DNA from: Hofstenia miamia
Lineage: Eukaryota; Xenacoelomorpha; Acoela
Length of the DNA: 64,000 nt
Reading direction: 5' to 3'
Assembly (NCBI GenBank): GCA_004352715.1
Contig: SCFE01000071.1
Location: 1,494,667-1,558,666, forward strand
Shown: positions 1-12,500 of the stretch, in pieces
Layout: each line of letters starts with the position of its first letter
How positions within the stretch are numbered: position 1 is the stretch's first letter
Position numbers and translations under genes: made by a program
Notes under the pieces: model-generated
The model's database searches: none
Told to the model about the DNA's origin: nothing
Seen by the model: the letters and a program-made list of their open reading frames with translations, nothing else

Positions 1-1862
1 TTGTTGACATGGGAGTGCAGAGGGGTACCGGGGCGGCTCTGTATTGGAAGCAAATGATATTTGCGCCAAGTGCAAGCGAAAGTCCGGTGATGCTTGGATT
101 CAGTGCAGTGGGTGCGACGTGTGGAACCATGCTGAATGTCTTGCAATATCAAAGGAAGTATTCGAAGTCATAGCTAAATTCCAAAACTTGATGTGGTACT
201 GTGATAAGTGGTTAACAGAGAAAACTCAGAAACCTTCCCAACAGGTGCCTATTATTACAAGAGAGCAATTGGACAACGCAATCAGCTAAGTTGTCAAAAC
301 TACGCAGCAACAGGTGAACTCCAGGCGAATTAAAAAACTTGACGGAGGTTAAGGGTAACATATTGACACAGAAGCTGCGCAGATTATCACTGATGTCTAC
401 AGGGCTGGAAAGATTAAAAAAGAAGCTAAGTATCCAAGACCACTAATAGTAAAACTCTCAAATCCATGGCAACTTCAGAAGGTGATGGCAAGTGTCTACA
501 AGATGAAAACGTACAAAGTCAAAAACGTTTTTGTTTCACAAGAGTTGATATCAGAAGAACTTGATGTTGAGAAACGTATCCTGAAGAGAAAATATGAGCT
601 GATCAACAATGACAAGGTGTAAAAAGAGTCCATTGAAATTCGCAATCTGAAATTGTTTTGGGATGGCCAGGAGCTTTCTCTATGACTAGACTGCTGTAAG
701 TGTTTTATTCTGAATTCAAGGTCAAAGAAGCCTAATGCAATCTATCATCTTCAAAGCGATCTCTTTTCCAATTCTATTAAAATATGTTGCTTGACTGAAA
801 CGCGGTTAAGAAGCAGTATTGCTGACAATGTTATCAATCTACCGGGATATAAGTTATTTCGGCAAGTCCGAAGTGACTGTAACTCCAAGAAGAAATCCGC
901 TGGAGGAGTTTGCGTTTTTGTTTCGGATGATTTGACATGTGAGGTTATTGTAATACATGATTTGGAATTATTTGAGATTCTCTGGATTCACCTGGTTATT
1001 GTTAATATTTACTTCCCTCTTGAATTTGCAGAGGAGTCCAATTGGCTGAGAATATTGTTGCTGGTGTTGAGCATATCAACATTTCGAATCCTAATATACG
1101 CATTATTGTGTGTGTCGATTTCAACGATTTTGATGTGACAAGCTTTTCCGTTGATGCAGTTTGATTGTGGAAACAACTCCCCACACGTAAAAGTAGGGCT
1201 CTTGATAAAATTTTGTGCATTATTTGTCAATATAAACACAGGGATCGATTTGAGTCACAGCTGCAGAGGTTCTTCATTGTAGGAATGCGAAAGTGTAGAT
1301 GAGTGCTCGAAATTCTTTAACGATGTTTTGATGGACGTTTATCACAAATATTGCCCCATTCGGACGGTCTCTATTCCTAACAAAGATCCCCTTTAACGAC
1401 ACCACTTAAAATTTGCTACAGAAAAAGAAATACAAACTGGTCAAAGCTCACAAAATGCATGAAGCTGAAGAAGTCTCAAAATAGTTTGTTATTATCGAAA
1501 ATGTCAATGAACAAAAAAAGGATCCACAGGATGGTGGCACCATGCTAATTTGCTTATGGGAAAAGGAAAGATATATCAGATTTAATGCCGAGGAACTGAA
1601 TTTGAATTACAACAGTGTGCCAAAAATGCTAATATAGAAGCTGTTGAGAGACTTCCAACTGAACATGCAGATTGTTCTATGTTAAGCGTTTTAAAGGTGT
1701 ATCGGTTTCTTAAGTCTGTCAACAAGACAGCTCCTGGCCCAGATAAGTCCATATTGGATGCTCTCCGAAAATGCAGTATGGCTAACAGAACCATTCACTC
1801 ATATTTTTAATCTATCACTGAAAACCGGAACTTTCCCTGCATCCTGGAAAATTGCTAAAATC
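1..1862 (+). mobile_element. Decayed non-LTR retrotransposon (CR1/L2-like): PHD-finger ORF1, APE endonuclease, start of RT
   Basis: Three consecutive conserved blocks read on + with frameshifts and stops between them. Positions 44-289 encode a PHD-type zinc finger (CAKC, then CSGC, then HAEC, then a final WYC). Positions about 365-640 encode an ORF1 C-terminal block with RPLIVKLSNPWQ and a basic region. Positions about 690-1000 match the start of an apurinic-like endonuclease (CLTETRL, then LPGYKLFRQVRSD, then GGVCVFV). From about 1680 to 1862 the reverse transcriptase begins, with a broken version of the APGPD motif and then LKTGTFPASWKIAKI. It stops there, so the catalytic palm is absent. 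PHD-type ORF1 proteins are known from CR1/L2-like families; the clade assignment is my inference. The 5' end may lie outside the window. Not functional. Confidence 0.75.
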
Positions 1863-1889
1863 ATTCGTTGCCATTCATTTGCGAATGAA

Positions 1890-3073
1890 TTACATAAGGC
1901 ATAATGTTCTTTCCTACATAATTTGAAAAGAAATTCATTAAAATTCCCTCTGCATACAAAACAATTTACGATATGCCTGTTTTTACTATGATAAAAAAAC
2001 ACCGACCGTAAGTTAACTGTTATAGTTATAACCAGTCCTGATAGAATTTACATTGATTCTCATTGCTAACAACGTGTGTATCAACCATAGTCACAAAAAA
2101 ATTTCATAGTAATATAAGGCTTACATGGAAATATTAAATGGTGAAAATTTTCCTAGCTAAGAAAGCTGCACATCTTATCAACCGAAATAACTACGTGATT
2201 TGAAAATCATTTACTTACCAGTTTATAATGTTAAAATCAGTAAAACAAAAATTTTATCATAAACGTATACAATGGCATTCCACCGAAAGGATTTGAATGA
2301 CAGAAAGAAAGACAAATTGTTTAAAACGCAGAGAGGCTGTTCATTCAAAGGCAAACTCGCAAATGTTATGTTAAAAATAATTTTTTGCATTATATCTATT
2401 AAATTAGCAATAAAATGAACTGTTTATGTCAATACACTATTTTTGTAATCATTTTAAATTTGCCTTTCTGTGACTGTAAAGATTTTGACCGAACCACCAA
2501 TTAACAAATAAGCTAGAAATATACTTAAAATACAAATGAATACGAATTCAAATGTCGTTTTTTACAAATTGAACGTTTCGTGCTAGCATATTTCATTGGT
2601 TTGTACATAAACTTTTGAAATCTTACTGAAAATATAGGATGTCATTTTCTATGTTGTGGAAGCTGCAATGCAATTTGCTTTTTAATCCATTAATGTCATA
2701 TAATTTTAGTAATTTAACTATTGGAATTATTTGAAGCTATGTATATAATAAAATTGAGTGTAATAGAATAATATATTTTCGTTTTAAAGCTTTAAAACGA
2801 ATACATATTGGTTTTTGAATAAATTAGCGAAAAAATATAATAGCGAAAGTATTAAATCACAAGTATGTAATTGAATATATGATTTCAATGATAAAAAGAA
2901 ATTAGGACCTTTATCTAATAATGCAAGATTTTAAATTGTGTTATCTTAGCTGGAACTTATACTAAATTTCAGTTAGTCGATAATGCAATCACAACTTTTG
3001 TTCTTTGAAATAATCCATTGCTCATTTATGAATATTATAATTGGTGAATTTATTAATTTAATGTATGTATATA

Positions 3074-3112
<39 letters not shown>

Positions 3113-4940
3113 AATTATGAATGATGCTGCTTTTTGCATTTTTATTCCTTTCGCTAAATTTAATTTTCGCAATTTGTTGCCGACACCGAAATTACATCTT
3201 TTTAATGTTCTTATTAAGAAATCCAGTGTTGTCACTAGAAAAGGTTCACTAGCATCCCAGTCGCTTGACGGCCTTCTATAATGAATTCTGTTCGTCTGAG
3301 AATTCCAATTCATAATACAGAATGTGGAGAATCCGAGGAGATATTTTGTAATTTTTTTAAAAATCTTCCTTAGATATTCCATTTACATGTTGATAAATAT
3401 GAAAGAATTAATTTTCTTGCATTTGTTGCACTTTGTCCAAAATATCTCCTCTGCTACTCCATCTACACCACAATAAAATAGTTAGTTACGGTAAAAAGAG
3501 ATAATATCAATGCTTTGCAATTTCAGTCTGATCCTGATCGTCTTGTAATATACAAAAAAATTTTGTCAATGATACCTCGAAACATTTTGGATTGATGGGT
3601 TTAGTTTCATTACTTGTGCCTTAGATTTGTACAGTATAAATCCAATTTCTTGCCAGCTAGCCCATGCCTTGAGTAATACACTGTTATAGTTATCATTATC
3701 ATTGTAACTTGAAATGCAGCATGCCATATCAGCAGTATGATGTAACACCTGACCGATTGATTGTGATCTGAATTTATATGAACTGATACACTTTGAAAGA
3801 AATATCATCTATATATGCATTTGTATTTTCAAGTTCTGGGAGACGTATCGAAATTCTATAGTACGCAGTTTGAACAAAAATAATTTTTTACAATGATTTT
3901 TTCAAAAATTCATTAATAAGCAAGTTAGCAATCTAAGACATGTTTAGGGTAGTTTGAAAAATAAATAAAAATAAAATTTTACCTTTACATTATGTACGCC
4001 TGAGTGCTTATAGTAGCATGTCTCTATTGATTTCAAAAGAATATGAATGTCATTTGGTCAGAGGTTAATTTTTAATACTGACGTTCCTTATAGCAATAGT
4101 GTGCATGATGAGAATTCATAATTTTAACAAGATACAACTCTTTCAAAATTTTCTCGGCATTTTTTTAATATGGCCTATTGTTCACCAAGAGAAGATAATA
4201 GATGTCACTATTGCAAAGTCTTAGCATTTCATGTATTGATAATCCGATGAGAGCTTCTATGTCTCTGGCAATAACTAGGATACATTTTAATAAGATGCCG
4301 TATATTGATTACAGTTTATTTCCACTCCATGCAAGTATTATCTCTATTGAGCTATATATGTCTTCGTGTAAACTAATTTTGATTTTATTTTTTTGTGATT
4401 TTGGCATTTACTTCTATTGTAGTCGACAAATCTAAGAAAACTTGACCCTATTTCGGGAAGGGGATCTCAGGTCATGGGTGGGAAGAACTAACCATCTCTA
4501 TTATCTTTTGAACTAGTGGGGCAAGCGACGTAATATTGGGTATGTAACTGCACCATAATGTGAAATTTGCATTTCTGGTACAAATTTCATATTCCCGTAA
4601 AGACTTCAGCATTTGTTGATTTGAAAATGTTTGGGAAATTGCATTGTTTCCTTTAATGTTGTCCACATAGGGATGTCTCTATTGATTTAAAGCAGTGCCA
4701 CTATAAAAAGCTATCCTCAGATTTAGTCCGTTTTATTTGCTCTCTCTATATGATAAGCAATCAAAATTTTGCTCTAATGCTACACCATGGACTATATGCG
4801 ATAAATTTATTAAAAATAATGATAATATCTTACATGTTTCACATGCAGTATTTTGGATACAATAAGAAGTAACGTTGTTTTATTCTGAACCAAGAGGGAA
4901 AGAAGCAGTTACAACGAAAATGTTGCAATTATCTTATACT
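1890..4940. other. AT-rich stretch without recognised genes
   Basis: Short ORFs occur here (for example 3110-3382 on - and 4202-4435 on +), but none shows a family motif, splice-flanked structure or coding-like composition. A (TA)n array sits at 3063-3110. I see nothing else I can support. Confidence 0.6.
3063..3110. repeat. (TA)n microsatellite
   Basis: Almost pure TA dinucleotide run with two TG interruptions. Confidence 0.95.
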
Positions 4941-4941
4941 A

Positions 4942-4980
4942 CTAGGAAACTGCCCGTGCTATGCACGAGGATTTCAATGG
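4942..4980 (-). mobile_element. Possible Helitron 3' terminus
   Basis: Read on -, the sequence has a short hairpin (GTGCATAGCAC with flanking CC/GG), then about ten bases, then CTAG followed by T. Helitrons end in a subterminal hairpin followed by CTRR and insert between A and T, which this fits. The body of the element would extend to the right. No Rep/helicase coding and no 5' TC end were identified, so this could be a short non-autonomous copy or chance. Confidence 0.35.
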
Positions 4981-5313
4981 GCTGTATTAGATATTTAATA
5001 AATGAATAAACTTTAAACAAGCCATATGTTGTGTTTTAATAATTAATAAATGTGATCATTATACATTGGTAAAATGATTTTTATTCACAATCTTAGCATA
5101 TGACACTCCTTATTTAACCATTTAATATAAGCACATTCACAGCATGATAGCACCTAATGCAAAAGAGTCTATAGAATCACAACAAAATCGAGTCCATTAT
5201 TATAGGTGTATAGAAGGACTTTTAAACGAATGCAAAACATAGAAAATACAACTGATATATAAAGAAAAAGATGGTCCGTATGGCTAGTAAGTCGAAGCAG
5301 ATGGACACCACAA

Positions 5314-5496
5314 ATGAATCCTCAGAGAGACCAAGACCAGTCGCAACTGTATAAGGGGATGGAATCGGGCTTTTCCCAATCTAATTTAAACCAGGCAAGC
5401 GGTCGCCTAAATGCAAATAGATCAAATATCGACAAGGTTTTGAGTGATCTAAATAACAGTGGTGATTTCAGAATTCTACTTCGAGAAAGCAAATAG
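5314..5496 (+). other. Unassigned 60-codon open frame
   Basis: An open frame rich in Gln, Asn and Ser. A neighbouring frame just upstream (about 5270-5350) resembles the HVVRM...RW tail of LINE reverse transcriptases, so this may be the frameshifted end of a LINE. No clear domain and no splice signals of note. It lies about 1.1 kb upstream of the SENP gene, but I see no reason to join it to that gene. Confidence 0.2.
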
Positions 5497-5499
5497 TTT

Positions 5500-6470
5500 T
5501 TTAATCTAATTTACATCAAGTTTATTATAAAACGCCAACAAATTCACACGCTTATGCTGTTTATGAATTGCTAAAACACTTTTTTCCTGAGATTTTTGTT
5601 TAAACATTGTAATGGACATTCGAAATAATAAATTAATTATAAAAAATTAAAAATTTTCGGGGTTTTCATAGAATATGGCGTTATATAATTTCTTAAAAAT
5701 ATTGGCTGGTTATAATTGCATGAGAATGGTAAATAACCTAAATAGTACGATATTTTTTAACTTGTACAACTATTTTTCATCAAATTTTAACTTAATTAGT
5801 AGTGTTTTTAAAATATTACTTACAAAATTTTGAAATCTATATTTTCAAGATTAGTTGGATTTTGATTGATTTTGACACTTCTATGGGGGATATGCTTTCC
5901 CAAATCAAATTATCTTGAGAATTGTAATGATAAAATTTCGGAACAACTAAGAAGAAAACCTTATTATAGAGGAATACCGCCCGGAATTGAGCAAACCTAC
6001 ATTATATGCAAAAAAAAAACATTTCCAAAAAATGCGCGATCACATATTTCATAAAAACTAAAATTCATCTCAAAAAGGTAATTCACCAAGCTGTTGCTGA
6101 CTGAAAATGTAACACCAACTTCTAAAAACCATTGAGGAGTAATAGATTATTTAGTAGAATTTGAAAATGGTTCACTGAATGGGCCTAGTTGTTCAAAGTT
6201 GATAAAAAACAATATAATTTGCTCCTAAGATGAGTAAACTTGTAGTTTAACTCCGTTCCATTTATATGGTATATACCCGTTCACTTTGCAGAATAAAATT
6301 TTAGAATATCTTTAGTATACGTAACGATTAAGTTCGTAACACTGAAAACAACAAGTCTAAGTTGATTATGTCTCATTTCAATATTTTAATTAGTAAAGTA
6401 AATTTTGAACTATATACTGAAAGATATAGTTTTGAATTATAAGAATAAATGATAAAAAATACTACATTTT

Positions 6471-6506
<36 letters not shown>

Positions 6507-6550
6507 CAATGCCTTAAAAAATTGTCAACCTAACTTAGTTTTTATTAATT
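5500..6550. other. AT-rich upstream region of the SENP gene
   Basis: No gene recognised. It contains a (TA)n array at 6474-6503, just before the acceptor of the first recognised SENP exon. A promoter or an upstream untranslated exon may lie here, but no specific element can be supported. Confidence 0.4.
6474..6503. repeat. (TA)n microsatellite
   Basis: Pure TA run 55 bp upstream of the first recognised SENP exon. Confidence 0.95.
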
Positions 6551-6557
6551 TTTTTAG

Positions 6558-9500
6558 TTGGAATGTGTGATAATGCTGGCTTCATTAATTAACACTTCTT
6601 CCAACATTATTAATTTATTCACACGATCGTCACCTGTCAAGAGGTATTTTTCTATACTTATTGAAAAGGATGTATCATTGTTGATTGTCATTATATATTG
6701 TTTAATATTTTTTTAGAAAATCGAATGATTCGGCTGACTGTCCGTCGTTAAGCAAAAAACCGAAATCCAGCGATACTTCATGTATGTTTTATATTTTTCT
6801 TTCATTAAGAGTGAATAATTATTTAGTAACAATGGCAGATAATATCAACAATGATAAGGTAACATTTTGTAATGGGAAATGGTTTTTCTCATGTGTTTTA
6901 GATTTCGAATGACAATTTCCCCCGCAAGCCTCTGAACAACAACACTGTTAACAGTATGCATCTTTTGTATAAAATCAGTTTCATTATTGATGCCTTAAAT
7001 ATAGTTCTAGCCTTGCTCAAAATTTATTGTTTTAGCATACAATAATATATTTTAAGGTGGTTTTGATATCTTCCTTAGTGGTTATAGTTAGTTATTGAAT
7101 CTTTGTTTTAGTGTGTTGGTTGTTTTAGTCTGTTATTATTGATACGAACAAACGCTACTAATTCTTCAAATTGGATTTATGTCACTAAAAAGCACTATTT
7201 TTGTAATATAATATTCGAATAAACATCCTTCATCAAAATTTTTCGATTGCAGGACATAAAGGTTTTTATGAACTTACTTCGATTGCCATTCGAAATCAGC
7301 TTGTACTTTAACAACATGATGGATATGGGACAGAATTCTTGTACACCAGTTAGTCCTTTTGGAGCGTGAAATTAATTTACCTGCAAAGCTCACTTTTCTG
7401 CAATATTTGTTCCATGACTAAAATACTGAAATATTTGAATCAAATTCGCTCTTAAAATATTACGTCAAAACACGAAATATTTGTTATAGATTTGCGTTTG
7501 TTTTTATTTTAACCTGTAAGTTCATTGGTTTAAAGTCTATGAAACTTAAAAAAAATTTCTTCTTGTATTTTAATACACAATTTAAGACAAGTGTGCATTG
7601 CATTAATATGCATATGATACAAGCTGCTATCAATGTTATCAAATTTTAAAATTAGTAAATTTACTGACCACATTGGTGAAAAGTAATATAATTGTTCATG
7701 TTTTCGAAAGATCTAAAGCGAATGTAGGATGTATTTAATGTTGTTCTAAAGTATTTTTTTATTGATATTAGTAAATTAGTTTTTCATTAGGGACTGCTTA
7801 ACTAGGCCATGTTTTTCATGTTTTCATGTAGAATATCTACATTATATGTTTCAAAGAACTATATATGAAATAATACTAAATATGATTGGGTGTAGTTATT
7901 GGTTCAGTGTGTACTACGTGTTAAATTTACTGTGTATCATTAGCTGATTTGAAATATTCTAACACTTTGGGAAATAATGTCTTGTAGATTTGAGTAGACA
8001 TGATATATTAACTTGAAATTGTATTTTAAAAAATATATGTTTAAAATATTCAAATCCTAATTTTTCAAAATATTATTTTGGATTGGTTGTAGCACATTTA
8101 ATTTGCTATCAGTTATAGTTTTGTGTACTTTCCAACTCTGAATTTTTTACTTTTCCTGAAATTATTCTTATTTAACCCTGCCTGATTTAAATAATTTAAT
8201 AAGCATGTCCAGCTTTACCTGGTTTGACATTTAGATTTCTCTGATATAGCGGAACTTGCACGTATCAAACAACGTCGTTTGCAATCCATTTTTGAATCGA
8301 GGTATATTGTTTTACACCTTGTTTTTTCTATTAGAGTATTTAGTTGCAGTGATACAGCTGATGTTAAACGGTATCGTGAAATGGTGAATGGCTTTAGTAG
8401 TTTGGAACAGTCATCTCTTTCGTTTACTTATCATAAGGTTTCATTTTCCATGTGACTTCATATTATATTTATGTTTAGCAGGAGACTCAATCATTCACTC
8501 CGAGATATGCAGAATATAAATCTCTTCTACAAAGTGTATGTAAGAGCAATATTACACCCGCCATCTCTAAAAGTGCTTCTCCGAAAAGGTACTCTTTTGC
8601 ATGGTTTTGCTTGTTTCAGTTAAAACATTTTGATTGATTTGAGGCACTCATGCTTCTGTCTTTCGATGCATCAATAATACAAGATATTTATCCTGCATAT
8701 TTTATTTGACAGTACATAACACAAAATAAAGATTGGTAAATAAATAACTCTTTTTTGTAACTCTTGTTTAAATCAGTGATGTAAATGTACCAGAGTTGGA
8801 ATTGCGCCGATTTTTTAGGCCCAAGCCCGGTCCGGCCCATTTCAAAATACAAGATCAGAAAATGATTTAAGTTAATCAACATTTGCTTAAGGGGAGAACT
8901 AAGGCTTTAAATATCAAGAATCAAAGTCTGTTTCGGGTGGGGGTCGGATTCGTTTGATTTGGTCGTGTTTGGAAAACATAAAAATGTTCCCATTGCTTGT
9001 ATTATAATGTTATGTTAGATAATGGCGATTGTTGGCATAAATGACAACGTTTTATCAATAGGTTTACTGTTCAGATATTTATTAACTGGGTATGGGAAAA
9101 CATAACTGCCCATTTTGCACTGACATCGATTATTGCAATTAGCTATTTGCATTAAAAATAAACTTAAGAAAAGGGAACCAAAAAAGAGCATTTATATTCT
9201 CCTGCTCTTTTATCCTAACATTTTTCAACAATTAAATATACATGAAAATGAAATTTGTGTTTATTATAATTTGTATATGTATTCTAAAACTACATATGCA
9301 TTCTAAAAACTACATTAAAAAAAATTTATAAGTTTTTATAGGAAATTTATTCAAAATTTAATTACTTTTGGTACAACAAATTATATATTTTAAGGAAAAT
9401 AATACTTTCCTGCAAATCCAAGCAATATATCCTTTAAAATAAGAGTAGTAAATATAGATTATGTGTTTATATTTTTGTTTATTAATATTTAAATATATGC

Positions 9501-12500
9501 TTGCAACAAGGGGCTAAGCATACTCATGTCGCCTGAATTCCAGAAGGTGAAAAATTTTTGGTTTTTAGAGTAATTATAATAACAATGCTATTTTTTGAAG
9601 TAACCACTGTTTAAAATATTGCAACCCTCTGCTGAGTACTATGCCCTACCGTCAAGGTATCAAATATGTCGCGTTTCGTAAGTTCTTCCTTCCGCGCCCA
9701 CTAGTTTAGTAATATAAGTATTACCACAACTAATTATTACCAGGATTCCAATGGTCCTTTTTATCACCTTTAGGCCCAACCCAATTCCAACTCTGACATG
9801 TACATAATTAATTATAATTTAAATCTGTCGTATCGATGATTTGTGGTAATATAAATCTATATTTGATTGAAAAAAATTTATTAATAATGATAATTAAAGG
9901 GTAGGGGTATCTATATAGATAGATATTTATTCTCGTATGCTTCACACAAAATAAAGATATTTAAAATGGAACTGATTTTGTTGTAATTTATAGGTCAAGG
10001 TTGCCTAACATTAATTAATGGGAAATGCCATTTAGACTCGTAATGAAGGAATAAGAAAGCAAAGTTCATATATTTTGAATAGCAGCATTTAGAAATTGAA
10101 ATGGAGCTTTAAAAATGCCTTCTTCTCAAACACCAGGCATCGCCCCGCCTCCCCCCTCCCTGTCTCACAGGCCCACTTGCATTTTTATATTTATTTTTTT
10201 CTTGAATGAAGTAACAACCCTGTTGTAGATAAAACACAAGTAAATATATATTTAAATCATATATACCAGAAACAGGGCTTTAAACCATGTGGACAAGCAA
10301 TTATTTTAACATTCAAATTGAGTATAAACAAATGCTGTAGGTACATATGTGTTTTTTGTAAATGAATGCTGAAGAAAACAAAATTCTTTAGCTCTTTAGA
10401 TGTTCTAACGTTAGCAACCCCTACAAAATTTTTTGTAGGATATTTGAATATTTATAGTTCTGATAAAAGTACTGAGTCCCTTCCCTTTCAGTTTGGTTTA
10501 TTGCATTGGGGTATAAATAGTATTACTGCTCCCTTCATTGTCCATAGCGTTACATCAAAATGCAAATAATGCAGAAACATTGACAAACTTTCTGTGGACT
10601 ATATCTAAAAATGACAAGTAAATCGAAAAGTTCAAAAACCTACTGATCGATTAATTTTGCGACTAGATTGTTTTTTAAATCAATCGCAATTTTATTCGCA
10701 TTGCAATTACACTGATATCTTCTTCCTCTCAACTTTTTTCTTCCTAAGCATTCTTCCTCGTAACTCTGATTTTGTAGTCGTAATTTTTTCGTCCTTGGTA
10801 AATTGCAGTTGTCCATTCCAACAGTCCGTAGATGCTCTTATCAGTTTTTACAACGACGATTAAGTATCATTTATGGTATTTTTGTTTTAAAATATATATG
10901 TAAGTATTATTTATTTTTACGTGTGTGCAATTATGATAGTATTGTCATTAAGTAAAAGCTAACTCTAACCCTAAACAATAACATCAAAAAATTGTGTTAT
11001 TCTATAAAAAAATAGCGCAGCTTCCATAAAACTTCCGCTTTTTCATATGATTTTTCGTAAAATGTCTTCCTCCCAATAACTATTTGGACCACAGTATTAC
11101 GAGGAAGAGTTATTCCTATAATCGTATTTTCCAAACTTAAGTATAAAAGAATGAGCTAATTGCTGCCGAAGTTTACCGTAGCCATAACTGAAAGCAGATG
11201 TATGTTTATTTTCTTAATCTATACCCACAAAAATTATTCAAAAGTTGGTATCATTTAAATGTTCACAGTTTGCATTGTAGATAAAAAAATTGTCCATATT
11301 TGAATTTCCTAAGGCATATAAGGATTTAAATTATAAAACACGCCTAAAATTCATTTATATTTAGAAAAACAAGCTCGCGGCTCTCATGTCGTGCGGATTC
11401 ACTTCAAGATTCGCAGACCCCCACATCTCCGAATATTACTCAGGACAATAGTGCAGACAAAGATTTAATTTGTGTAAAGGTGGTTCATAATCCGAACAGA
11501 TTCACAAGTGATATTTACAAAAGATATCACAATGCTTTGTCAACTCAACGAGCAATAAAGCCCCTTTCAAAACGATACAAAGAGGACATCAGGTAAACCC
11601 ACCCCAAGTTCGTTTTTAACCAATTTTAGTACTCTCAACGAAAGTGTAATCCGCGAAGGTCATAGAAACGCAGCCCTAGCGAAAAGTAGAACCAAAACCA
11701 GTGAAAAACTTTGCGATCTTTTGGAAGTTAAATTAAAGATTCATGAACCCTTGTTTCCAGTCATCACAGAATATTTCCCTGAAGTAGTAGTTGAAATAAT
11801 TTCAAATTAGGATTTGTTTTTAGCCAAAGAAAGAATATCCAGATCTTAGTGATGCTATGGAAAATGAAATTAAACGAGCGTTACGTCCTTCTAATGATGT
11901 CCTTGCCAGTGGATTTCGAATTAATATCAAGGGGACGGACATGGTCACACTTACTAATGGAACTTGGCTTAATGATGAAATCATAAACTTTTACCTCAGT
12001 CTTGTTGCCGAAAGAAATTCGCAACAGGTTCATGACTATTTAATAACTCATAATATATAATACTTTGAATGCAGTATTTTGTAATCTGAGATTTAATACT
12101 TCCCAAATAGTTTATTATAGTCTTCATGGCTTGGCTACCAGAGATGTCGAAGTGTCCAATTTCCCACGTTCGTTATACACCCGACATATTTTCTTTGAAA
12201 TAGCAATAACGTAGTGGTAGGTTTATCAGTGATATGAAACAATAGAACCCAATGTAAGAGTTATATATAATGATATATACATTCGTTTAGAAAATATGGA
12301 ACTGATTAAGTGGAAATTGCGCAACATCCAGGAAATGTCAGTAATAGTTGATGAGAACGTCAGAAGTTCATTGATTAGAATCTTGTTTGGATATCACCGA
12401 TTTTTATGTGTTTGGTGATTTATAATTGAATCAATTTAAGCCTGCTATTAGACTATATCCCTTGTCATTTTATTACAACATCAATTTAACCATTTAAAAA

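Noticed and set aside
10955-10975. CTAACTCTAACCCTAAAC, telomere-like
   Set aside because: Only two imperfect units within an intron; not a telomeric array.
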